Shown one piece after another: positions 52,339 through 59,205 of a stretch of 64,000 nucleotides of DNA. Under the pieces are notes generated by a model, which was given only the letters and a program-made list of their open reading frames with translations, ran no database searches and was not told the origin of the DNA. Within the stretch, counting starts at the first letter, position 1, and each line of letters opens with the position of its first letter. The stretch is from SIG622 sp045600125 (GTDB lineage: Bacteria; Bacillota; Clostridia; Oscillospirales; CAG-382). The position numbers and the translations under genes were made by a program. The stretch spans positions 32,026 through 96,025 of the forward strand of contig JAZRXH010000100.1 in the NCBI GenBank assembly GCA_045600125.1, written 5' to 3'.

Positions 52339-52470
52339 GAAAACGTCTGAAGCTGTGTTTATTACCGCACCTTTTCGTGCGGCGATATTCTGACGGCAAA
52401 GCGTCTTTTGCCGGATGCTTTTGCCGATTTGCCGGTACAGCCGGCAGAAAGTATTGCAAAGCGCAATACT

Positions 52471-52506
52471 GTGGGAGGGAAAATTTCCCGAAATTTATTT
52501 TACCAC
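52471..52506 (+). promoter_or_regulatory. Putative ribosomal protein L1 autoregulatory leader of rplK-rplA
   Basis: GTGG of GTGGGAG (52471-52477) can pair with CCAC (52503-52506), enclosing an inner hairpin GGGAAA / TTTCCC, just before the rplK ribosome site GGAGGTG. This fits the mRNA mimic of the L1-binding site on 23S rRNA known from L11 operons. A separate 8-bp hairpin AGTATTGC / GCAATACT sits immediately upstream (52450-52470). Confidence 0.6.
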
Positions 52507-52525
52507 ATTCGGAGGTGTATTGAAA

Positions 52526-52951
52526 ATGGCAAAGAAAATCGTTGCGTACATTAAGTTACAGATTCCGGGCGGAAAGGCACTTCCCGCTCCTCCCGTAGGT
52601 CCTGCACTCGGTCAGCACGGCGTGAACATCGCAGGCTTCTGTAAGGAATTCAATGAAAGAACCAAGAAGGACATCGGTCTCATCATCCCCGTAATCATTA
52701 CGGTTTATGCAGACAGAACCTTCACCTTTATCACCAAGACTCCCCCCGCAGCCGTTCTGATCAAGAAGGCATGCGGCATCGAATCCGGCTCCGGCGAACC
52801 CAACAAGACCAAGGTTGCTTCCATCACCAAGGAACAGCTCAAGGCTATCGCTGAGCAGAAGATGGTCGACCTCAACGCCGCAAGCGTAGAGACCGCCATG
52901 AGCATGATTGCCGGTACTGCCCGTTCCATGGGTATTACCGTAGCTGACTAA
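52526..52951 (+). CDS. rplK: 50S ribosomal protein L11
   Basis: A 141-aa protein of the GTPase-associated centre of the large subunit. The start KKIVAYIKLQIPGGKALPAP, GPALGQHGVNIAGFCKEFN and the C-terminal rRNA-binding domain (ITKEQLKAIAEQKMVDLNA, AGTARSMGI) are canonical. The gap after nusG (187 bp) holds several hairpins and the likely L1 leader. Confidence 0.98.
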   Translation: MAKKIVAYIKLQIPGGKALPAPPVGPALGQHGVNIAGFCKEFNERTKKDIGLIIPVIITVYADRTFTFITKTPPAAVLIKKACGIESGSGEPNKTKVASITKEQLKAIAEQKMVDLNAASVETAMSMIAGTARSMGITVAD

Positions 52952-52965
52952 GGGAGGGTGCCAAG

Positions 52966-53658
52966 ATGAATAGAGGAAAGAAGTATCTCGAGGGCGCAAA
53001 GCTCATCGACAGAACAAAGCTTTATGATCCCGACGAAGCCCTTGCACTCGTTTGCAAGACCGCTTCCGCAAAGTTTGACGAAACCATCGAAATCCATGCA
53101 AGACTCGGCGTTGACTCCCGTCACGCTGACCAGCAGGTTCGTGGCGCCGTTGTACTCCCCAACGGTACCGGCAAGACCGTTCGTACCCTCGTATTTGCGA
53201 AGGGCGATAATGCAAAGGCAGCAGAAGAAGCAGGCGCTGATTACGTTGGCGCAGAGGATATGGTAGCAAAGATCCAGTCCGAGAACTGGTTCGACTTTGA
53301 AGTCGTTATCGCTACTCCCGACATGATGGGCGTTATCGGTCGTCTCGGTAAGGTGCTCGGTCCTAAGGGACTCATGCCGAACCCCAAGGCAGGTACCGTT
53401 ACTCCCGACGTTGCCAAGGCTGTCAAGGAAGCAAAGGCCGGTAAGATCGAATACCGTCTTGACAAGCAGAACATCATCCACTGCCCCATCGGCAAGGCAT
53501 CCTTCGGCGCAGAGAAGCTCACCCAGAACTTCACCACTCTTATGGACGCCATCATCAAGGCAAAGCCTGCCGCTGCAAAGGGTCAGTACATCAAGAGCCT
53601 TTCCGTTTCTTCTACGATGGGCCCCGGTGTCAAGGTAAGCTCTGTTAAGCTCGGCTGA
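52966..53658 (+). CDS. rplA: 50S ribosomal protein L1
   Basis: A 230-aa protein of the L1 stalk and probable translational repressor of its own operon. KYLEGAKLIDRTKLYDPDEA, FDETIEIHARLGVD and the signature LGKVLGPKGLMPNPKAGTV are clear. It starts 14 bp after rplK with GGGAGGGTG. A terminator follows at 53697; rplJ and rplL, usually next, are absent. Confidence 0.98.
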   Translation: MNRGKKYLEGAKLIDRTKLYDPDEALALVCKTASAKFDETIEIHARLGVDSRHADQQVRGAVVLPNGTGKTVRTLVFAKGDNAKAAEEAGADYVGAEDMVAKIQSENWFDFEVVIATPDMMGVIGRLGKVLGPKGLMPNPKAGTVTPDVAKAVKEAKAGKIEYRLDKQNIIHCPIGKASFGAEKLTQNFTTLMDAIIKAKPAAAKGQYIKSLSVSSTMGPGVKVSSVKLG

Positions 53659-53696
53659 TCATTCGGCAAAGCAGTTTCACAGGAGAACTGAAAATA

Positions 53697-53722
53697 CGGA
53701 ACGTTCAAAAACGGACGTTCCG
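53697..53722 (+). terminator. Intrinsic terminator after rplA
   Basis: An 8-bp stem CGGAACGT / ACGTTCCG with a 10-nt loop, followed by seven T. Confidence 0.9.
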
Positions 53723-53773
53723 TTTTTTTATCCGAAAAATGCGGCATTGCTCTGCCGATTTTTTCTTTTTCTG

Positions 53774-53802
53774 TTGATTTTTCATGCCGGATGTGGTAAA
53801 CT
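53774..53802 (+). promoter_or_regulatory. Promoter of the hydrolase-like gene
   Basis: TTGATT (53774-53779), a 17-bp spacer and TAAACT (53797-53802), 32 bp before the ATG at 53835. Confidence 0.6.
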
Positions 53803-53834
53803 CTAACTTGAAAACAAAGCGGAGGTAAAAGGAT

Positions 53835-55718
53835 ATGTATAAAGTTTCCGTTCCCGTCATAAACGCCCTCGCCCTCGAGGTCGGCAAGGAAGAGACCTAT
53901 GCACAGATCAAACGTTTCGGCGCCGGGAGAGTGTTCCTCGCCCTTGACTGTTATCAGCAAAGTGCAGAAAAAAGGCAGAAAGCCATCGAGACCTTGAAAG
54001 AAAACGCCGCCTTTTTCAAATGCAAAGGTCTTGAGGTGGGCGCATGGGTGTGGACGTTCATGTTTGACGAGCCCCATCCCTTTACCCCGATGACCGCTAT
54101 TGACGGCGGCGTGATCAAAAATTACGCCTGCCCCTTTGACAAAGACTTTCTGGAATTTTCCTCGGCATACGTGGCGGCGATCGCCGGGACCGGCGTGGAT
54201 CTTGTCATGTTCGACGACGATTTCCGCTATACCTTCCTCGAAGGCTTTGCCCCGGCGTGCCTCTGTGAAAAGCACCTTGCCGAGATCGGCAGCATCCTCG
54301 GAGAAAAGGTCACCCGGGAACAGCTGTATCCGTATATCGTCAGCGGCAAAAAGAACAAATACCGGGACGCCTTTCTTGAAGCAAACGGCAAGGCTCTTCG
54401 GGAGTTCTCAAAGAAAATCCGTGCCGCCGTCGATAAGGTGAACCCCGACGTCCGTGTCGGCGCCTGCTGCTGCATGAGCTCGTGGGATATCAACGGCACC
54501 GACGCCGCCGAAATCGCCCATCTTCTTGCGGGAAAGAATAAACCCTTCACAAGACTCATCGGCGCTCCCTACTGGTCGGTGAGACACTCCTGGGGCAACC
54601 GCCTGCAGGACGTGGTGGAGCTGGAACGCATGGAGGCCACCTGGACGAGAAGCCTCGGGGAGGATATCGAGATCTTCTCGGAGGGCGACGCTTACCCGAG
54701 ACCGAGAAATATGTGCCCCGCCTCCTTCCTCGAAGGCTTCGACATGGCGCTCCGTGCTTCCGATACGAACGACGGCATCCTCAAATACGGCGTGGATTAC
54801 TGCTCCGTGCCGGACTACGAAACGGGCTACGCAAGACTTTCCGAACGAAATATGGCGCTGTATCCCGAGATCGACCGTCTGTTCCGGGGCAGAAAGAGCC
54901 TCGGCGTAAGAGTATACGAGCCGATGCACAAGGTGGCAGACGCCGTTTCTCCCACAAAAGTCAATCCGGAAAATATGCGGCAGGAGGATTTCTTCTTTTC
55001 AAAGGCGGCAAGAACTCTCAGTTATGTCTCGATCCCAACTACCTATGAGGGAGAAGAGGGACTCGGCATCGCCTTCGACGAAAGCGCAAGACATCTGCCG
55101 AAAGCGGCACTGAAAAACGGACTGATCCTCGACATCGCCGGCGCTGAGATCCTGACGGAGCTGGGGACCGACGTGGGACTTGTGTCGATCGGCAAAGCCG
55201 AAAAGGCAAGGAAAGAGCGCTTTGCAAGCGACGGTAACCGGATCGCTGCCGGAAACGCACGGGTCTACGATATTACTCTCTCCGAAAAGGCGGAGATCCT
55301 CAGCTATGCCGAAACGGCGTCGGGGGATATCCCCATGTCCTATCGCTATGAGAACGAAAAAGGCGAGCGCTTCCTCGTCCTCAATATCAACACCCGTGAC
55401 GAGGAGGACAGGACTCTGCGAAGCATGGAGCGGGGAAGACAATACGCCGCAAGCGCCGAGTGGCTCTCGGGAAAGAAGCTGTGTGCCTCCGTTTACGGCT
55501 GTCCGTCGCTCTATCTGCAGTGCAAAGAGAGCGAAAACGGGCTCGTGGCAGGGCTCTGGAACTTCTTCCCGGATCCCGCCATGGACGTATGTGTGGAGCT
55601 TGGTGCGGAGTATTCCAATATCGAATTCTTGAATACGAGCGGAAGACTTGAAAAGGATAAGGTTTATCTTCCGGATATCCCGCCCTTCGGCTTCTGCGCA
55701 TTTGAAGCGAAGAAATAA
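53835..55718 (+). CDS. Uncharacterised TIM-barrel glycoside-hydrolase-like protein
   Basis: A 627-aa cytoplasmic protein without signal peptide. Alternating strand-helix pattern in the first ~330 residues suggests a TIM barrel: VFLALDC, GLEVGAWVWTFMFDE, GVDLVMFDDDFRYTF and EDIEIFSEGDAYPR. The rest (SLGVRVYEPMHKVAD, PTTYEGEEGLGIAF, ADIAGAEIL-like stretches) resembles the trimerisation and C-terminal parts of GH42-type beta-galactosidases. The acidic clusters DDDFR and SEGDAYPR could be catalytic, but I cannot assign a family. The start follows GGAGG at 53821. A GH5 lipoprotein gene follows 79 bp later, probably in the same unit. Confidence 0.6.
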   Translation: MYKVSVPVINALALEVGKEETYAQIKRFGAGRVFLALDCYQQSAEKRQKAIETLKENAAFFKCKGLEVGAWVWTFMFDEPHPFTPMTAIDGGVIKNYACPFDKDFLEFSSAYVAAIAGTGVDLVMFDDDFRYTFLEGFAPACLCEKHLAEIGSILGEKVTREQLYPYIVSGKKNKYRDAFLEANGKALREFSKKIRAAVDKVNPDVRVGACCCMSSWDINGTDAAEIAHLLAGKNKPFTRLIGAPYWSVRHSWGNRLQDVVELERMEATWTRSLGEDIEIFSEGDAYPRPRNMCPASFLEGFDMALRASDTNDGILKYGVDYCSVPDYETGYARLSERNMALYPEIDRLFRGRKSLGVRVYEPMHKVADAVSPTKVNPENMRQEDFFFSKAARTLSYVSIPTTYEGEEGLGIAFDESARHLPKAALKNGLILDIAGAEILTELGTDVGLVSIGKAEKARKERFASDGNRIAAGNARVYDITLSEKAEILSYAETASGDIPMSYRYENEKGERFLVLNINTRDEEDRTLRSMERGRQYAASAEWLSGKKLCASVYGCPSLYLQCKESENGLVAGLWNFFPDPAMDVCVELGAEYSNIEFLNTSGRLEKDKVYLPDIPPFGFCAFEAKK

Positions 55719-55797
55719 GGACACTTTGCCAAGGACTTTGCCGATAGGCGAAGCGCCTTTGATGCAAATATCAAAGCAGGACAGGAAAGGAAAGACC

Positions 55798-56844
55798 ATG
55801 AAGATTGCAAAAAGAATACTCGGTACGGCGGCACTCATCCTTCTTACGGGAACGCTCTGCGCCTGCGCCGGAAAGGTGCCGGAAATACCGGACAGAACGA
55901 CAGAGGAGGACGTCGACATGATCGACGCCATCAAGCTCGGACGGGGCATGAACATTCAGGGACCCGACGGCGAAAGGATTCCCGGCTATATGACCTCCGA
56001 GAAGACCTACAGGCTCATTTCCGAAAAAGGCTTCGACCACGTGAGACTCCCCGCCAACTTCCGGGCGTTCCTCGACGAGGACGGAAAACTGAAGGAAGAG
56101 GACATGGCGGAGTACGACAAAGCAGTGGCGTATGCACTGAAGTACGACCTTGCGGTGATGGTGGATTTCCACAGCTGGTACGACCTCAATACCGCTCTCC
56201 CCGGGGAAGAGGAGAAGTTTCTGAGCATCTGGCGGCAGCTTTCCGAAAGATATGCGGGAAAGTCCGAAAAGATCCTTTTCGAGCTGATCAACGAGCCGCA
56301 CACCACCGAGGGCGGCAATCTGGATGCCGAGAATCTGAACAGACTGCAGTATAAGGCATTCGATATCATCCGGGAGAAGAACCCGAAGCGTGTCATCGTA
56401 GCCGCCAGCGCCGACTGGAACGGAGCATGGACACTGAAGGATCTAAGGCTCCCGTCGGACGACAAAAACATCATCGTCGCCGTGCATAACTACGCTCCTC
56501 TGAAGTTCACCCATCAGGGCGCAACCTGGGGCGACCCCACCAACACCGAGCAGGTGCGGCTGAAAAAGAGCATGCTCCTCGAATTCGACGAACAGATGAA
56601 GGATGTGGAAGCTTACGTCAAAAAGAGCGGCAGAATCGTCATCCTCAACGAATTCGGTGTATACCAGACCGTAGCCGACCACGACGATACCTACGAGTAC
56701 CTTTCCCACGTCATCGACAAGTGCAGCGAGATCGGTATCCCGTGGACCTACTGGGAGTTCAACCGGGGCATGGGAGCCTATGAGCGGAATCTTTTCGGCG
56801 GCGGCAAGTGGCGTGACTATATCACCGATGCCCTTTTGAAATAA
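55798..56844 (+). CDS. GH5 family endo-beta-glucanase-like lipoprotein
   Basis: A 348-aa lipoprotein. The signal sequence ends in a lipobox with the acylated cysteine in TLCACAG, so it is anchored outside the membrane. The GH5 barrel shows RGMNIQG, FDHVRLPANFRAF, MVDFHSWYD, the acid/base Glu ~166 in ELINEPHT, HNYAPLKFTHQG and the nucleophile Glu ~285 in ILNEFGVYQ. WTYWEFNRG closes the barrel. Substrates may be cellulose, beta-glucan or mannan. GGAAAGG precedes the ATG at 55798; the open frame further upstream overlaps the previous gene and is not real. Confidence 0.9.
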   Translation: MKIAKRILGTAALILLTGTLCACAGKVPEIPDRTTEEDVDMIDAIKLGRGMNIQGPDGERIPGYMTSEKTYRLISEKGFDHVRLPANFRAFLDEDGKLKEEDMAEYDKAVAYALKYDLAVMVDFHSWYDLNTALPGEEEKFLSIWRQLSERYAGKSEKILFELINEPHTTEGGNLDAENLNRLQYKAFDIIREKNPKRVIVAASADWNGAWTLKDLRLPSDDKNIIVAVHNYAPLKFTHQGATWGDPTNTEQVRLKKSMLLEFDEQMKDVEAYVKKSGRIVILNEFGVYQTVADHDDTYEYLSHVIDKCSEIGIPWTYWEFNRGMGAYERNLFGGGKWRDYITDALLK

Positions 56845-56950
56845 AAGACGTAAAAAGAAAAAGAGAAGAAAAAGGGCAGAAATAAGAAAAAATGTGGGAC
56901 TCTCCGACAAAGAGAATGGGTAAATTCCATGAAAACAGAGAAAAAACCTA

Positions 56951-56979
56951 TTTACAAGCTACGCCCTTTGCGCTATAAT
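56951..56979 (+). promoter_or_regulatory. Promoter of the oxidoreductase gene
   Basis: TTTACA (56951-56956), a 17-bp spacer and TATAAT (56974-56979), about 75 bp before the start. It makes this gene a separate unit from the GH5 gene. Confidence 0.75.
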
Positions 56980-57053
56980 GCACGTATCATAGTGGATACC
57001 GGAATCTTTCAAAAAGCACAGAGTAAATAGTAAAATAAACGGAGGTTCAGACC

Positions 57054-58349
57054 ATGGCAGACAGAAAACTGAAAATCGGCGTCCTCGGCGCTTACAGAGG
57101 AACCAGCATGATCAACTATTGCCGTGCCTCGGATAACGCAGAACTCGTAGCGATCTGCGATAAGTCCCCGATCGCCATCGAAGCGCAGAAGGAAGCGCTG
57201 GGCGAGGACGGCATCACCTACTACGATAACTTCGAGGACTTCATAAAGCACGACATGGACGCCGTCGTCCTTGCCAACTACGCCAACGAGCACGCCCCCT
57301 TCGCCATCCGCTGCATGAACGAGGGCAAGCACGTTTTCAGCGAGGTGCTTCCCTGCCAGACCATGAAGGAAGCGGTGGAGCTTATCGAGTGCGTCGAAAA
57401 GACGGGCAAGGTCTATGCCTACGGCGAAAACTACTGCTATATGCCTGCTCCCTACGAGATGAGAAGACTCTATAAGAGCGGAAAGCTGGGCGAATTCGAG
57501 TACGGCGAGGGCGAGTATATCCACAACTGCGAATCCATCTGGTCCTCCATTACTTACGGAGAAAAGGATCACTGGAGAAACAATATGTACTCCACCTTCT
57601 ACTGCACGCACTCTCTCGGTCCCATCATCCATATGACCGGTCTTCGCCCCGTTTCGGTCACCGGCTTTGAGGGCACGCAGGTCGAAAGGAATCTCCGCAT
57701 GGGTTCAAAATCCGGCTCCTTCGGCATCGAGATGGTCACCCTCGAAAACGGCGGTATCGTTAAGAGCATCCACGGCGGACTCTACAAGAACTCCATCTGG
57801 TACTCGGTCTACTGCTCCAAGGGCAGAGCCGAATCCGCAAGAGAGGACGCAAAGCTGAAAGGCACCGGCACCATCTATGTGAACTGCGACGAATACTCCG
57901 GCGAATACGGTCCGGAAAAACTGGAGGTCTACGAGCCCACCATGAGCGCTGCGGAATCCTCGAAGACCTTCGGTCACGGCGGCTCGGACTTCTATTCCAT
58001 GTATAACTTCGTGGAGAAGGCGCTTGGCAGAGAAGGCGATACCATCGACGTTTACGAGGCTATGGATATGTTCCTCCCCGGCATGTTTGCTTACCGTTCG
58101 ATCCTCGCCGGCGGCATCCCCATGGAGATCCCGAACCTCCGGGACAAAGCCGTCCGTGAAAAATACCGCAGCGACACCGCCTGCACCGATCCCAAGGCCG
58201 CAGGAGACATGCTCCTTCCCATCTTCTCGAAGGGCACCCCCGATATCCCCGACGAGGTCTACGACGAGATCCGCCACCGCTGGGAATCCCCCGAAAGCGA
58301 CAACTACAAGAAAGCCGTGGGCTGGGGAAAACTCAGAAGAAATAAGTAA
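57054..58349 (+). CDS. Gfo/Idh/MocA family NAD(P)-dependent oxidoreductase
   Basis: A 431-aa sugar-type dehydrogenase or NAD-dependent glycosidase. The N-terminal Rossmann fold (KIGVLGAYRGTSMINYCRAS, VAICDKSP) is followed by the EKP-like motif position HVFSEVLPC, where the usual Lys of the catalytic EKP is replaced by Val. The C-terminal alpha/beta domain (FYCTHSLGPIIHMTGLRPVS) supplies His-x-x-G-P-style active-site residues also seen in GH109-type NAD-dependent enzymes. The exact reaction is therefore open. GGAGG precedes the ATG. The repeat region begins right after the stop. Confidence 0.85.
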   Translation: MADRKLKIGVLGAYRGTSMINYCRASDNAELVAICDKSPIAIEAQKEALGEDGITYYDNFEDFIKHDMDAVVLANYANEHAPFAIRCMNEGKHVFSEVLPCQTMKEAVELIECVEKTGKVYAYGENYCYMPAPYEMRRLYKSGKLGEFEYGEGEYIHNCESIWSSITYGEKDHWRNNMYSTFYCTHSLGPIIHMTGLRPVSVTGFEGTQVERNLRMGSKSGSFGIEMVTLENGGIVKSIHGGLYKNSIWYSVYCSKGRAESAREDAKLKGTGTIYVNCDEYSGEYGPEKLEVYEPTMSAAESSKTFGHGGSDFYSMYNFVEKALGREGDTIDVYEAMDMFLPGMFAYRSILAGGIPMEIPNLRDKAVREKYRSDTACTDPKAAGDMLLPIFSKGTPDIPDEVYDEIRHRWESPESDNYKKAVGWGKLRRNK

Positions 58350-58493
58350 GCGGGGAGGCCCCGCCGCCACTCCGAAAGGATTGCACCGCAGGCAAAACCG
58401 CAGCACCCGTTGCCCGAACCTTGTCCCGCTTTGCCGCCATATATTCAAGCGGCAAAGCTCATGGGTGCGGTATAAACGATTAGTTACTACTGT

Positions 58494-58524
58494 CCGATGC
58501 GGCGAGAAAGCAGCGCTGCATCGG
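58494..58524. repeat. Palindrome copy 4 (CCGATGC type)
   Basis: A 10-bp stem CCGATGCGGC / GCTGCATCGG with one G-T pair and an 11-nt loop. It is related in position and CGATG core to the palindromes at 29 kb. Confidence 0.65.
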
Positions 58525-58562
58525 ATGTTAGTTTTAGGCACACTCGAAAGTTATTCTGAGTG

Positions 58563-58619
58563 AAAGTTTTCGAAGAAAACTTTAGCGCTGTCGCAAGCGC
58601 CAAGGGAGGCGCTTGCGAC
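58563..58619. repeat. Two adjacent hairpins in the repeat region
   Basis: AAAGTTTTC / GAAAACTTT (9 bp, 3-nt loop, 58563-58583), then GTCGCAAGCGCC / GGCGCTTGCGAC (12 bp, 6-nt loop, 58590-58619). Neither is followed by a T run. Confidence 0.8.
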
Positions 58620-58943
58620 ATGCAGAGCCCCTGCGGGCACCTCGAAAGGATTGCACCGCAGATGAAACCGTGATTCCCGATGCCCGAACCTTGTCCCGCT
58701 TTGCCGCCGCGGGGAGGCCCCGCCGCCACTCCGAAAGGATTGCACCGCAGATGAAACCGTGATTCCCGATGCCCGAACCTTGTCCCGCTTTGCCGCCGCA
58801 GGGAAGCCCCTGCGGGCACCTCGAAAGGATTGCACCGCAGATGAAACCGTGATCCCCGATGCCCGAAACTTGTCCCGCTTTGCCGCCATATATTCAAGCG
58901 GCAAAGCTCAGGGGGGGAAGCATAAATAATAAGTTTCTACCGT

Positions 58944-58972
58944 CCGATGAGGTCAAGACACGACCTCATCGG
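58944..58972. repeat. Palindrome copy 5 (CCGATGAGGTC), inverted relative to 29-kb copies
   Basis: An 11-bp perfect stem CCGATGAGGTC / GACCTCATCGG with the 7-nt loop AAGACAC, the reverse complement of the loop at 29553-29559. The stem differs from the 29-kb copies by paired changes that keep pairing. Confidence 0.85.
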
Positions 58973-59143
58973 AGATTTGTTTTTTTGCCTTTGTCAAATC
59001 AGCGGCAGAGCGTAGGGGAGGGGCTTGCTCCTCCCGATTTGTTTCGGCAAAGCGGGAATAGTTACGGGCATCGGTGCTTTCGGTTTTATCGGATGTGCAG
59101 TCTCGATTTTCCTGCGGTGGCACCCTGCTGCACAAAATAGGAG

Positions 59144-59172
59144 TTGATTTTCCGTTCCTTCCCGTGTATAAT
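59144..59172 (+). promoter_or_regulatory. Promoter of the AraC-glycyl radical enzyme fusion gene
   Basis: TTGATT (59144-59149), a 17-bp spacer and TATAAT (59167-59172), giving a leader of about 27 bases that contains AGGGGAGG before the GTG start at 59206. Confidence 0.82.
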
Positions 59173-59205
59173 GAAACCGGAATGCAAACCAGGGGAGGTG
59201 CCGCC

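Larger units (their letters stand above)
58350..59143. repeat. Second repeat-rich region: 89-90 bp tandem units, hairpins and palindromes
   Basis: A gene-free stretch of ~790 bp. Units sharing AAAGGATTGCACCGCAG start at 58375, 58645, 58734 and 58824; the last three are tandem with periods of 89 and 90 bp. The first and last units end in the hairpin GCTTTGCCG / CGGCAAAGC (58428-58436 / 58450-58458 and 58877-58885 / 58899-58907). Between and after them are palindromes at 58494-58524 and 58944-58972 and two further hairpins at 58563-58619. Open frames here are repeat shadows without ribosome sites. Confidence 0.85.

Noticed and set aside
58487..58904. Overlapping 117-136 codon minus-strand frames across the repeats
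   Set aside because: Their proteins simply repeat the same unit, with no ribosome site and no known family.
58375..58907. Regularly spaced repeats that might be a CRISPR array
   Set aside because: The repeats are contiguous 89-90 bp units without variable spacers of constant size, no cas genes are nearby, and the units contain their own hairpins.
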